This document shows positions 25,857 to 34,348 of a stretch of DNA of 64,000 bases, piece after piece (within the stretch, counting starts at the first letter, position 1; each line of letters begins with the position of its first letter). The DNA is taken from assembly GCA_029561355.1 (NCBI GenBank), contig JAKQJD010000356.1, positions 1-64,000 on the forward strand, read 5' to 3'. The position numbers and the translations under genes are program-made. The notes beneath the pieces were generated by a model. The model saw only the letters and a list, made by a program, of their open reading frames with translations, made no database searches and was not told where the DNA came from. Origin of the DNA: Bacteroidota bacterium. Its GTDB lineage: Bacteria; Bacteroidota; Bacteroidia; Chitinophagales; Saprospiraceae.

Positions 25857-26879
25857 ATGCCATACAAACTATTTGCTTCCTGCATTCCCGTAAAAGGCGC
25901 GCGCCGATCGGCCATTTATGACCTTCAATTGGGCATATTTTATTTTATTCCTAATATGTTGTACGAAATCCTGTCGGCGAACACTGTCTGGAATGCAGAA
26001 CAGTTAAAAAATATGTATGGTGAAGAAGCACATCCATATCTTGAAGAGTATCTGGCTTTCCTTTTGGAAAAACGACTAGTATTCGACTGTCCCATCGCAT
26101 TCGATGCTTTTTTCCCGCCACTGGACACGAACTGGGATTCCCCTTCTGTTATTTCCAATATCATTCTGGAAATCGCACCGCCCTATGACCTACCTATCGG
26201 TCGGATACTGGAAGATGTTGAGGAATTGGATTGCCAGGACTGCCAGTTGAGAATACCAGAGTACTCCGGAAAGAAACGCTTGTCAGAAATATTGCATAAG
26301 ATGGAACGCTCGATCATCAAATCCGTTGAAATCCTGATCGAATGTCAGGAAGTGGATGCTGCTGAAATAGAATGGGCCTACGAGCTGTGCCGTATACATC
26401 CGCGCGTCTACAACATCGTATTCTGCGGTTGCGCGGAATCTTCTACTATCCGGTCTACTCCGGATAACATGGGCAATGTGTTCACTTCCACGTTTTCACT
26501 CCTTGCACCTGCCTCGGCCCGGAAAGTGCGGCAGGAAGCGCCTCTCATACCGAATATGTTCAGGTTCACGGAGGCGCTGAAGTACAACCTGTATTTCAAT
26601 AGAAAGGTACATATCGATCGCTTCGGTCATGTAAAAAACGGAGAATTTCAGTCCGGTAATTTTTCCAATATCAAAACGGTTTCACTGAGAGACATTTGCA
26701 ATAGTGTGGAATTTCAGCAATACTGGACTGCGAACAAAGACAATACCAGGGTTTGCCGCGATTGTGAATTCAGATATGGCTGTGTAGATTTCAGGGTGCC
26801 GGTTCAGTGCACCGAAACATCGGAATATTATTATGAAACACCTTGCAATTATGACCCGTATACGGCTTCTTTTCAGTGA
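25857..26879 (+). CDS. gwsS: RRE/SPASM-domain peptide maturation protein GwsS, SPASM cysteines partly lost (cassette A)
   Basis: 340 aa from ATG 25857 (MPYKLFASCIPVKGARRSAI); a TTG at 25833 would add eight residues. The N-terminal ~85 residues look like a PqqD-type peptide-recognition domain (SAIYDLQLGIFYFIPNMLYEIL... YLEEYLAFLLEKRLVFD). The middle part has a radical-SAM-like layout but no CxxxCxxC motif. The C-terminus has the SPASM-like VCRDCEFRYGC. Compared with the cassette C homologue, cysteines have changed at SCLNRK (here LYFNRK), KNCP (KNGE), CTDC (CVDF) and YTCEW (YTASF). Iron-sulfur binding is therefore doubtful. Overlaps the start of the next gene by 47 bp. Possibly decaying together with the split ATP-grasp gene. 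Confidence 0.85.
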   Translation: MPYKLFASCIPVKGARRSAIYDLQLGIFYFIPNMLYEILSANTVWNAEQLKNMYGEEAHPYLEEYLAFLLEKRLVFDCPIAFDAFFPPLDTNWDSPSVISNIILEIAPPYDLPIGRILEDVEELDCQDCQLRIPEYSGKKRLSEILHKMERSIIKSVEILIECQEVDAAEIEWAYELCRIHPRVYNIVFCGCAESSTIRSTPDNMGNVFTSTFSLLAPASARKVRQEAPLIPNMFRFTEALKYNLYFNRKVHIDRFGHVKNGEFQSGNFSNIKTVSLRDICNSVEFQQYWTANKDNTRVCRDCEFRYGCVDFRVPVQCTETSEYYYETPCNYDPYTASFQ

Positions 26880-27774
26880 GTTTTTGAAAGTAGTAACAGG
26901 ACCAAATCCTGTATTAATCCTGATACTGACATGCTGCGTCCGGCCGCTATTCAGCCAGACCATGCTGCGCGACACCCTGATGGAAAGGCTTTTGTACGAA
27001 GGCCGGTACGAACAGGCATTGAGAACCGCACATCGGGAGCACATCGGACGCCCCACCGATGCCTCGCTTGACCTGAAACTTGCTGAATGTTACAGCCTGT
27101 TGCGACAGCCAGACTCCGCCTTTATATTTCTGAATCGCTTCGTCAGCCGTAGCGCTTATCCCTATTTCGTATTGTCGAACCGCTGGCTGGTCTCGTTAAG
27201 AAGCGCTGATCGCTGGAAAAATCTGTATGGCCGACTGGGAAAACAGTACTACGAAGAATTTGCAGGGAGCCGGCCTGATACTGCCTTTGTTTTCCTGGAG
27301 TTCATGAACGATGATCAGTTTTTGCGCGGCATGTTGCGGTTGCTGCCCGCCAGTGATTCGCTGAAAGATGCGTTCGAGCGCGAAGATGCAGCCTTAAGAC
27401 AGCGCTTTCTGAATTATATCGGGCAAAATGGAATTCCTTCCTGCGCCGGAATGGATCCTGTGGCCTGTAAAGCGCTGGGGCTGATGTTCATTCACCTTCC
27501 CTGGCAAGAGCAAATAACGTACCGGTCACAGATAGAAACCTTGTACATGCAAAACAAATTTGATCCGGAATCATATGCGGTATTCAAAGACAAAATGATG
27601 GTCAAGGAAGAGGGAAAACAATATTTCGGCACCCAATCCTATACCGATGAAAATGGTACGAACCGACTTTATGACATTGTAGATCCTCGGCATGTAGACG
27701 AACGTCGACAACGCTGCGCGCTCATGCCTTTGAAAGAATGGTGCCGGATGATTGGAGTTGAATATACAGAATGA
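26833..27774 (+). CDS. Exported TPR/DUF6624-like protein (cassette A)
   Basis: 313 aa (ATG 26833 or 26851). Hydrophobic export segment near residues 25-42 (NPVLILILTCCVRPLFSQ), then a TPR-like helical region (LLYEGRYEQALRTAHREH, LKLAECYSLLRQPDSAFIFL). The C-terminal DUF6624-like domain has KFDPESYAVFKDKMMVKEEGKQYFGTQ and the closing IVDPRHVDERRQRCALMPLKEW. Predicted to act outside the cytoplasm. DUF6624-like exported proteins occur in all three peptide cassettes here, so the protein likely belongs to the system (receptor, immunity or processing role are guesses). The start overlaps gwsS. Confidence 0.75.
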   Translation: MKHLAIMTRIRLLFSEFLKVVTGPNPVLILILTCCVRPLFSQTMLRDTLMERLLYEGRYEQALRTAHREHIGRPTDASLDLKLAECYSLLRQPDSAFIFLNRFVSRSAYPYFVLSNRWLVSLRSADRWKNLYGRLGKQYYEEFAGSRPDTAFVFLEFMNDDQFLRGMLRLLPASDSLKDAFEREDAALRQRFLNYIGQNGIPSCAGMDPVACKALGLMFIHLPWQEQITYRSQIETLYMQNKFDPESYAVFKDKMMVKEEGKQYFGTQSYTDENGTNRLYDIVDPRHVDERRQRCALMPLKEWCRMIGVEYTE

Positions 27775-27821
27775 ACTATTAATTGGACACATTGAACAGC
27801 AGGATACTGGTATGACGATAC

Positions 27822-27941
27822 CTCATCTGTTCTTCAACAAATCCGACACCTGGTCAAAAATCCGCTCCAGCATCCTGCGTTCCTCGGTGATCATCCGGAC
27901 TGTCCCCGACATCTCCTGACGCAATGGAATGGAAGCGCCGT
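27822..27941 (-). pseudogene. 3' remnant of a second hlyD gene
   Basis: The ~117 bp at 27825-27941 match the last part of the HlyD gene at 30743-30858 with only about seven differences, including codons for the C-terminal DLLKNR and a stop (TGA at 27822-27824 instead of TAG). Upstream of the match the sequence changes abruptly to ATP-grasp code. It marks the end of a former cassette copy, and no functional protein is expected. Confidence 0.88.
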
Positions 27942-28529
27942 TATCTCAGAGTAACTCAGACTTTTAGTAAAATAACTATATGATTCTTTATCAATGTCGA
28001 TATTTCTAAAATCGGACATGGCTTTGGTTACCACTTTACCTTCTGAAGCCATATATAAATCGATGAGATCTTTTTTTTGGGTGATAACCGAAGTATGTGG
28101 GGTAAGCAGTCCAACTTTTTGAGCAGTTTTTAATACAATCAATTTATTAACGTTTTTCCTTTTGGGGATCCACAAGCAATTCGAAGGGATGTTATTAAAA
28201 ATATATTCACTTATTTCGTAAAATTCATCCGTAATAGAGTTGATATAATGCGTTACAACTCTTGAGTCGAATTTACCATTGTTAATTTGGTTAGAAAAAT
28301 ATTGGCTCCCCTCCCACCAACGCCTGTTGAATACCACTCGAATCTGATCGAAGTCGATAGTTTTGTATTTTATGGTAACTGTATTTTTATTGACGTCTAC
28401 TTTCAATTTTCCGGGTTGTAGAATATCTGTGCCATTAATTCGCATATAATCACCTCCCAATGCATCGAGGTAGTCGATTATTAAATTAGTACTATACTCG
28501 AAGGAATCTTGGCTCAGGATCAGGATCAT
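27891..28529 (-). pseudogene. Truncated ATP-grasp maturase (GwsG-like, cassette B)
   Basis: The frame opens MILILSQDSFEYSTNLIIDY and keeps the N-terminal half of a GwsG-like protein (VVFNRRWWEG; NVNKLIVLKTAQKVGLLTPHTSVI) for about 196 residues. It then crosses into hlyD 3' sequence in the wrong frame (ALPFHCVRRCRGQSG) and stops. The catalytic C-terminal part (the FLExNPVGQF region) is missing, so ligase activity is not expected. The junction near 27941 has a short shared ACGGCGCTTCC-type sequence. AT-rich like the cassette C maturase genes. It is 29 bp after a DUF6624 gene, the same order as in cassette C. Confidence 0.88.
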
Positions 28530-28558
28530 AATGCTTCTCGGAAGGTTGCTTGTTTGAT

Positions 28559-29509
28559 TTAGTTTTTTTGTAAATTGGTATGTGTTTTCAGGTAGTCTTC
28601 CCAGCGAATGCCAAATCGCTCAAGGTATTCGCTAATCGGACCCAATCCGACGTCTGTTCGGCGCTTGTCAACTTGCGCAGGATCTTCAATGGGGTATAGT
28701 TCATAGGTAGTACCATCTTTATTCATAATTACCTGTGTACCGAATTTTTGTTTTTTACCCTGATCGGTCAATATCCGGTCTTCCATCAAGGCCAGCAGGC
28801 TTTTATCGAACAGGCCTTTTTCCGCTTTTTCTTGTAGCGTCGGATAATATTTCTCCCGCAATTCGGGCAGGCCATGCTGAATAACCATGAATAGTGCGTA
28901 CATACCTTCATTTCCGACGGTACCGTTATCGGGGAAACCGCAGTTTTCAATAATACTTACTACCTGGATCTGATTTGCCCGATCGATTTGCCATTGGGCG
29001 GTCTGTGGATTGCGGTTATCCTGATCTGATTGTAAAAGATGCTCAAGCAAATACTGAATGCTGTCGCAGCGTACCGGAACGGGTTTTATTGGCATATTAT
29101 AATACGCCAATTCGATCATATTCCGCTGTAAAGCCGTATCCTGTATGGTAGCCCTGATCCGGCGAATTTTCAGGTCTACATTTTCATCATACAGTCGTTT
29201 GATGTTTTGCCTGAGTCGAATGTCTTTTGCCTTTATTTTTCTGACTACACGCAGTCGTACCGTATCCGACCGATCTACGTAACTATCGGCTGCAAAAGAA
29301 TCGCGATTCAGTTTATTGACAGCCCCGGGGGATAAATCCCGGCCGTGTGTATTCTTGTACGCTATGACCGCAGGATCCACCACCACGTCGCAGGCTCTTT
29401 GATACAATGCCTTGTAACTCAGTTTTTTAAGCCCCGGATACGGGGACCGGCAGCAAATGCCCAGGCACGAAAACAACAAAAGAACAAGCGCGATTCGATT
29501 GTCAGACAT
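28559..29509 (-). CDS. Exported DUF6624 lipoprotein-like protein (cassette B)
   Basis: 316 aa. N-terminal signal (IALVLLLFSCLGICCRSPY) with cysteines suited to lipidation. The C-terminal half is a clear DUF6624 domain: VVSIIENCGFPDNGTVGNEG, MVIQHGLPELREKYYPTLQEKAEKG, GKKQKFGTQ and IEDPAQVDKRRTDVGLGPISEYL. The domain's function is unknown. It precedes the truncated ATP-grasp by 29 bp and follows another exported protein by 6 bp, so the three formed an operon. Still intact although its cassette has lost its maturase. Confidence 0.85.
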   Translation of the reverse strand: MSDNRIALVLLLFSCLGICCRSPYPGLKKLSYKALYQRACDVVVDPAVIAYKNTHGRDLSPGAVNKLNRDSFAADSYVDRSDTVRLRVVRKIKAKDIRLRQNIKRLYDENVDLKIRRIRATIQDTALQRNMIELAYYNMPIKPVPVRCDSIQYLLEHLLQSDQDNRNPQTAQWQIDRANQIQVVSIIENCGFPDNGTVGNEGMYALFMVIQHGLPELREKYYPTLQEKAEKGLFDKSLLALMEDRILTDQGKKQKFGTQVIMNKDGTTYELYPIEDPAQVDKRRTDVGLGPISEYLERFGIRWEDYLKTHTNLQKN

Positions 29510-29515
29510 GGTTCA

Positions 29516-30586
29516 TCACCCTTTTTGTTTCCAGATAAAAGTAAAACGGGCATCGGGGGCCAGGTAACCGGCAGGCATAGTATCCGGGCGGATACTGAAT
29601 TGCTTTTGTGAAATGCCTTTATCCAGAAGGAATTGTTGGATTGCCTTCAAGGATTCCTGTAAATGCGGGTTCGATTTACGAGCCGCATAAGAAATTTCCA
29701 CTTGAGCATGGGAGTTGTCGTGTAACATGCTGTACATGGCCTCCAACTGTATGTACGACGCTTCCAGATCGATATCCCCTTTTTTACTTGTTACAAGATG
29801 CTCCAGATAATAATAACGGCCCGTACTGTCTTCCCTGAAAGGATATTTGAACATTAACTGCCATTCCAGCCCGACCAACTGCTCCCAGTTCACTTTTCCG
29901 GCGATGGATGCAGCATGTGTTTTCTTGTACAGTGTACGGCAGGCTGCCTCTGGGAAATGCCCGCCCCAGACGCCCAAATACAGAAAATCAGATGTGGATT
30001 TATGAGCATCTATAAAGTAAAAATTCTCCAGCAGGGTATCCAGTATGCCGGATAAACGGATCCAGTTTATGGAATCGATCTTTCCCTGTAGATGCATGAG
30101 AGAATCCCGGGAGGCGCCCTGTATGCCCACTACTTTCCGACGAAAGGTTTGATCGGAAACGTTTATTAATTGCAATATGGAATCCAGGCGGCCATAATGC
30201 GTCTTGTAATACGCTTTCCATTTCCGGTTTTCCGTGCAACAGACATCCTGAAACCGCCCGCGCACCGAATCTGCAAAAAAACTGAAACTGAGCAGCGTAT
30301 CCGTCCTGCCGTATTTCATACACGCTTTCAAGGATTCCAATGCCGCCTCATCGCGGCCATCCTGGTGTAAGGCAATGCCGATGGTACAATTCAGATTTTT
30401 GTCATAAACCTCCAGGCGTCGCATCAACGCGATATTTGATACATAATCCACCGAATCGCTCTTGAAAAAGGCATCGTTCAACTTGTTTTTACATTGGAGG
30501 TATTCATAATAGGAATAACCGGATTGTGCCCGGCAAGCGAAAAAGCCGGACAATGAAAACAAAAATGAAAGGAGCAGTTTATTCAT
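29516..30586 (-). CDS. Exported protein of unknown family (cassette B)
   Basis: 356 aa from ATG 30586 (MNKLLLSFLFSLSGFFACRAQ), a signal peptide; an ATG 24 bp upstream would put extra residues before it. The rest is largely helical and TPR-like in its first third (LNCTIGIALHQDGRDEAALESLKACMKYG). A C-terminal segment (NPHLQESLKAIQQFLLDKGISQKQFSIR) is faintly reminiscent of OmpA-like ends but too weak to call. I do not recognise the family. It overlaps nothing and ends 6 bp before the DUF6624 gene. Bases 30587-30739, between it and hlyD, show no gene. Confidence 0.65.
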   Translation of the reverse strand: MNKLLLSFLFSLSGFFACRAQSGYSYYEYLQCKNKLNDAFFKSDSVDYVSNIALMRRLEVYDKNLNCTIGIALHQDGRDEAALESLKACMKYGRTDTLLSFSFFADSVRGRFQDVCCTENRKWKAYYKTHYGRLDSILQLINVSDQTFRRKVVGIQGASRDSLMHLQGKIDSINWIRLSGILDTLLENFYFIDAHKSTSDFLYLGVWGGHFPEAACRTLYKKTHAASIAGKVNWEQLVGLEWQLMFKYPFREDSTGRYYYLEHLVTSKKGDIDLEASYIQLEAMYSMLHDNSHAQVEISYAARKSNPHLQESLKAIQQFLLDKGISQKQFSIRPDTMPAGYLAPDARFTFIWKQKG

Positions 30587-30739
30587 TATAACACTATAGG
30601 TACACGGCATTCAACGACAACATCGGAATCTGTATTATGTGCCATTGTGAGCTTCCATAGTGCCATTATAGAGTCGCCCGACTGCTATTGTGCGTCTCCG
30701 CCGACAAGGGTGAAATCGCCCTTTAATAATGATAACACT

Positions 30740-32029
30740 CTACCTGTTTTTCAACAAATCCGACACCCGGTCAAAAATCCGTTCCAGCATCCTGCGCTCC
30801 TCGGTGATCATCCGGACCGTCCCCGACATCTCCTGACGCAATGGAATGGAAGCGCCGTAAGTCGTCACTAAACTGTCCGGCAAACGAACCGAAATGAGAT
30901 ACGCCTCCTCCTTCGGAAGGGCTGAAATACCTGCTACGTAACCTTCCAGCACACCGTATTGCATCGCAGGCCAGGCGTCGAGCGAAATAACCGCACGGGC
31001 GCCGGGGCGAATTCGCCCGATACCCGCAGCAGCCACCTGCGCACGGGCAACGGTTTTCTCCGCCTTGTCGGGTACAATCGCCAACAGTTCGTCGCCTGTT
31101 TGCAGGTTTTCGTGCAGGCTCCTGACAACCGGAAAAGTAACCCGCCCTGCCACGGGCGCTTCCACCAGAAACTGCATCTTCCAGGCGGCCAGGGCGCTCA
31201 GCAGTTGCTGCCGGCTTTCGGCAAGCAATAAGTGCTTGTCGTGCAATTGATCCGATTCCGTTCGCCCGATTTCTTCCATTTGTTGCCGCAGTTGCTTGAT
31301 TTGCATCTCGTTTTGGAGGATGGAAGCCTCCGCAGCCGCCATCTGGCGTTTCTGCCCGAGCCAGGCGGTTTCCGATTTTTCAAATTCCTGGTCGGATATC
31401 ACCTTTCCACTGTGCAATTGCTGCTGGCGTTGCCGATTGGTTGTGGCAAAACCGAATTCTTCGGAAAGGATAGCATTTTGCCTGCGCAGGTTTTCGTTTA
31501 TCCTTTCCAATTGCCCTGCCTGCTCCTGAAGAGCTGCTATCCGCGCCGTTGCGCTGCGCCTTTGTTGAAAATACCGGTAATCTTCCCAATGCTGACTGAA
31601 CGTAGAGTATGCACCCTGTAACTCCCCCAGGGTGAGCCGCTCCGGAGGCACGTCCGGTGCGTCCGGCGACTGTTGCAGCCATTGGTCTAAGCGAAGTACG
31701 TCTTTCCAGTTAGCCGTATTTTCCAGCACTGCCAGTAGCGCTCCCGGCTGCACCGTTTGTCCTTCCTGCCCCCCCAGGTATTCGATCCGCCCGCCGGTGT
31801 GCGCGGGCACCCGTATCGGCGGATTTTCCGTGGTAATAATCACCTTGCTTTCAAGTACGTCCGGATATTTGAAATACCAGGTTATGGCCAGCAGCAAGAC
31901 AAAAAAAACTGCCATAACGCCGATGCCGTAGCGCATCATCCAGGAAGGCGGGCCGCCGAGCAGGTACTGGATTTGCTCGCGGTCGTTCAGCGCGATGTCC
32001 GGCGGGTTAGCGGGTATAGGAGCAGGCAT
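30740..32029 (-). CDS. HlyD-family periplasmic adaptor of a peptide exporter
   Basis: 429 aa. One N-terminal transmembrane helix (GIGVMAVFFVLLLAITWYF, about 36-54), a lipoyl/barrel-sandwich half (RVPAHTGGRIEYLGGQEGQTVQPGALLAVLEN), a long coiled coil (about 125-285) and the second half (FLVEAPVAGRVTFPVVRSLHENLQTGDELLAIVP). This is the membrane-fusion protein that links a bacteriocin-type ABC exporter to the outer membrane. Its start is 3 bp from the stop of gwsS, so it is cotranscribed with cassette C; the partner ABC protein is at 36220-38454. A second, deleted copy of its 3' end lies at 27822-27941. Confidence 0.92.
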   Translation of the reverse strand: MPAPIPANPPDIALNDREQIQYLLGGPPSWMMRYGIGVMAVFFVLLLAITWYFKYPDVLESKVIITTENPPIRVPAHTGGRIEYLGGQEGQTVQPGALLAVLENTANWKDVLRLDQWLQQSPDAPDVPPERLTLGELQGAYSTFSQHWEDYRYFQQRRSATARIAALQEQAGQLERINENLRRQNAILSEEFGFATTNRQRQQQLHSGKVISDQEFEKSETAWLGQKRQMAAAEASILQNEMQIKQLRQQMEEIGRTESDQLHDKHLLLAESRQQLLSALAAWKMQFLVEAPVAGRVTFPVVRSLHENLQTGDELLAIVPDKAEKTVARAQVAAAGIGRIRPGARAVISLDAWPAMQYGVLEGYVAGISALPKEEAYLISVRLPDSLVTTYGASIPLRQEMSGTVRMITEERRMLERIFDRVSDLLKNR

Positions 32030-32032
32030 AGT

Positions 32033-33163
32033 TTACTCGTTTTTTGCTTGGGCCGGTGGTACAAAATCCGGTTTGAGTTGAAACTCCGGCAGCACCTCGC
32101 GCATACCGTAGTAGTCGATGGCTTTTTGTTTGAGCGGGTTGGTACTCCATTCTTCCCACTCGCAGGTGTAGGGATTGTACCCGCATTTCAGGGGTTTGGA
32201 ATACATGTCGTCGGGGTTTTCTATGTAGGCCCGGCAGTCGGTGCAGATGTACCGAAATTCACAGTCTTTGCACACTTCGATCTGGTCTTTGGTAATATTC
32301 CAGTATTTTTTGAAGTCCGGATGATCCAGAGCCTGCTGTAAAGTTGTATCCCTGATGTTGCCGAAGGACTGGGACATGGAGGGGCAGTTTTTGATGTTGC
32401 CTTCGGTGTCGATGGAGATTTTGCGATTGAGGCAGGAGTTGTGGTGGTGGGATTCGGTGAAGGTTGGGATGTTTATGTTGAAAAGACTTGAGTGTATTTT
32501 TCCACAATGTAACGAAGAATGTAAATTTTCGGGGATAAATAGTATCCGTCCCATCTCTTGGTGTAAATTTTTATCATCAGATATAGTGGCATCAAATACA
32601 ACAAGTGAAAAAATTCTAGAATATTTTTTATTTATTTCATTGAGTGTATCCGTATTTATCCAATCACATTGACCCAGCATAATTTCAATTGATCTAATAG
32701 GTGATTTATCCAATTTTTCCAATAAAGAACATAAATCTTCAAAAGATATTTTGGAAAAAATTCTCAACTGAATATGCTGACAACTTAAAGATATTAACTG
32801 GTTAATGGCTATATACCAAATAGTATAGTCGTCTTTCATATCAACAATGCAATTTGATATTTGATTTGGAGATTTCCAGTCCAATCTCATCTGAGGAAAC
32901 AAATGCGGAGACTCTGTGACGAATGCCAATTCGTTTTCAATAAGAAAGGTTAAATACTCATAGATTGTAGCATGATGTTCATGATCTACACCTTCTATCA
33001 GTTTTGCATAAATTAAAGATGAATTAACTGCAATCAATTCATATAATGAATTAGGTATTAGATGAATTGACTCTCTTTGAGTATCACAAATCAAACTCCG
33101 CCTCGTTCCCTTTACAGGAATACAACAGGCAAATAATCTAATTTTATCATCTTTATTTAACAT
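32033..33163 (-). CDS. gwsS: RRE/SPASM-domain peptide maturation protein GwsS (cassette C)
   Basis: 376 aa. N-terminal ~90 residues resemble a PqqD-type recognition domain (LFACCIPVKGTRRSLICDTQ; LIPNSLYELI; IYEYLTFLIENELAF). The middle radical-SAM-like part lacks CxxxCxxC. The C-terminal SPASM region is complete in cysteines: SCLNRK, KNCPSM, VCKDCEFRYICTDC, KCGYNPYTCEW. In the known grasp-with-spasm systems this protein accompanies the ATP-grasp ligase; its exact reaction is unproven. A ~40-residue C-terminal extension (KQKAIDYYGMREVLPEF...) is absent from the cassette A copy. Base composition shifts inside the gene: the 3' ~430 bp (to about 32460) are clearly richer in GC than the AT-rich remainder. 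Confidence 0.9.
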   Translation of the reverse strand: MLNKDDKIRLFACCIPVKGTRRSLICDTQRESIHLIPNSLYELIAVNSSLIYAKLIEGVDHEHHATIYEYLTFLIENELAFVTESPHLFPQMRLDWKSPNQISNCIVDMKDDYTIWYIAINQLISLSCQHIQLRIFSKISFEDLCSLLEKLDKSPIRSIEIMLGQCDWINTDTLNEINKKYSRIFSLVVFDATISDDKNLHQEMGRILFIPENLHSSLHCGKIHSSLFNINIPTFTESHHHNSCLNRKISIDTEGNIKNCPSMSQSFGNIRDTTLQQALDHPDFKKYWNITKDQIEVCKDCEFRYICTDCRAYIENPDDMYSKPLKCGYNPYTCEWEEWSTNPLKQKAIDYYGMREVLPEFQLKPDFVPPAQAKNE

Positions 33164-33371
33164 AAATTTTACTAATATTTTTATGTAAAGGGAAAAAAGA
33201 TATTTTATCAGATCTGTATATTTTTACATACCCCGAATTAAAGGCCGGTATATTTTTCAACTCTTCTTCGTTTCTGATTAATCCTTGTATTGATTGATAA
33301 ACGATTGGAACACTTCCAATCAATTCATTTTCCACAAACGAACTGTAATCGTGTACTGATGTAGATTCCAT
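33153..33371 (-). CDS. Small conserved-position protein of the grasp-with-spasm locus (cassette C)
   Basis: 72 aa between gwsG (8 bp upstream) and gwsS (11-bp overlap). No signal peptide and no known family. N-terminus MESTSVHDYSSFVENELIG, then IVYQSIQGLIRNEEELKNIP and a basic, aromatic end (NSGYVKIYRSDKISFFPLHK). It occupies the same slot as the 76-aa protein of cassette A, with weak similarity at the C-terminal end. Probable accessory maturation protein; function unknown. Confidence 0.65.
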   Translation of the reverse strand: MESTSVHDYSSFVENELIGSVPIVYQSIQGLIRNEEELKNIPAFNSGYVKIYRSDKISFFPLHKNISKIYVK

Positions 33372-33379
33372 TGATGTTT

Positions 33380-34348
33380 TCAGGAAATAAGATAATGTGC
33401 AATTTCATGTTCAAGGTGATAATTACAGTTATAACTCAGATAACCGAATTGACCAACGTGATTTGATTCTAGAAAAATATACTCATTTTTTTTATTTACA
33501 ATCATATCGATGGAAGCGGTGTTTTGCTTCGTCATTCTCATGTATTCAATCAGGCACGACTCTATTTTTTCCGGCAATTGATAGGGAACCATTCTTACGG
33601 GATTATCAGTATCTTGAATTCTACTATCAATAACCGACATAGGGTTGCTTTGTGAAAAAATTGCAGAAGAATAAATTTTCTCATGCAAAATAAATATCCT
33701 TAACTCATATAATTTTTCGATGTAATTCTGTAGCAATGTAGGAAAAAAAGTTTCATTCATCTTTTCTAAATGAGTAGCCTCTACAACCATTGGACCAAAA
33801 TTGGCAAACTCAACTTTGTTTTCGAGATTAAAATATATATCTTCGTTTAAAGACTTTGTTATCAAACTTCTATTTTGTAAGCAGAAGGCTATCTTCTCCT
33901 TATTTGAAATAACCAAAGTCTCCGGGATCATTAACCCGCAATTAACTGCAATAAGTAAATTTTTAAGTTTATTGTTATAGCATTCTTTTTGATAACTACC
34001 TAGTGATTTTTTCGATTCAAACATTACATGAATAAACTCGGAAAGTGCTTTCCATTCTGAAGACAGATGAGAGATAAATTTATTTCCATATCTATATTTC
34101 GTCTTAATTAGAGGCATATCATATACCAATCCCCCTCTCCGATACCAGAACGAATAAATAGAAGATAAATCGATAACTTGTTTGTCTACAGTTAAAAGGA
34201 GTTCTGTTTTCTCCGAAGATAAACTAATATTAATTTCTTCAATTTTATCTTCTTGGTTAAGAATAAAATATTCTTTTTTGTAGTAAACCATCCAATCTAC
34301 CACCATTTGTGTACTTACATCTAAAAAATTACTGATTATTAGAATCAT
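33380..34348 (-). CDS. gwsG: ATP-grasp peptide maturase GwsG (cassette C)
   Basis: 322 aa from ATG 34348 (MILIISNFLDVSTQMVVDWM). An earlier in-frame start would add 17 residues and a longer overlap with the preceding gene; the chosen start still overlaps it by 20 bp. The pre-ATP-grasp half contains SFWYRRGG. The ATP-grasp core has LLIAVNCGLMIPETLVISN, RSLITKSL and FFPTLLQNYIEKLYELRIFI. The metal/ATP site is SIDMIVNKKNEYIFLESNHVGQFG, where the usual NPVGQ is NHVGQ. It ends NYHLEHEIAHYLIS, as in the family. Predicted to crosslink the precursor at 35491-35742. AT-rich relative to the exporter genes, which suggests a different origin. Confidence 0.92.
   Translation of the reverse strand: MILIISNFLDVSTQMVVDWMVYYKKEYFILNQEDKIEEINISLSSEKTELLLTVDKQVIDLSSIYSFWYRRGGLVYDMPLIKTKYRYGNKFISHLSSEWKALSEFIHVMFESKKSLGSYQKECYNNKLKNLLIAVNCGLMIPETLVISNKEKIAFCLQNRSLITKSLNEDIYFNLENKVEFANFGPMVVEATHLEKMNETFFPTLLQNYIEKLYELRIFILHEKIYSSAIFSQSNPMSVIDSRIQDTDNPVRMVPYQLPEKIESCLIEYMRMTKQNTASIDMIVNKKNEYIFLESNHVGQFGYLSYNCNYHLEHEIAHYLIS

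Noticed and set aside
29516..30586. OmpA-like C-terminal domain in the cassette B exported protein
   Set aside because: Only a faint similarity around SNPHLQESLKAIQQFLLDKG; the key OmpA residues are not evident.
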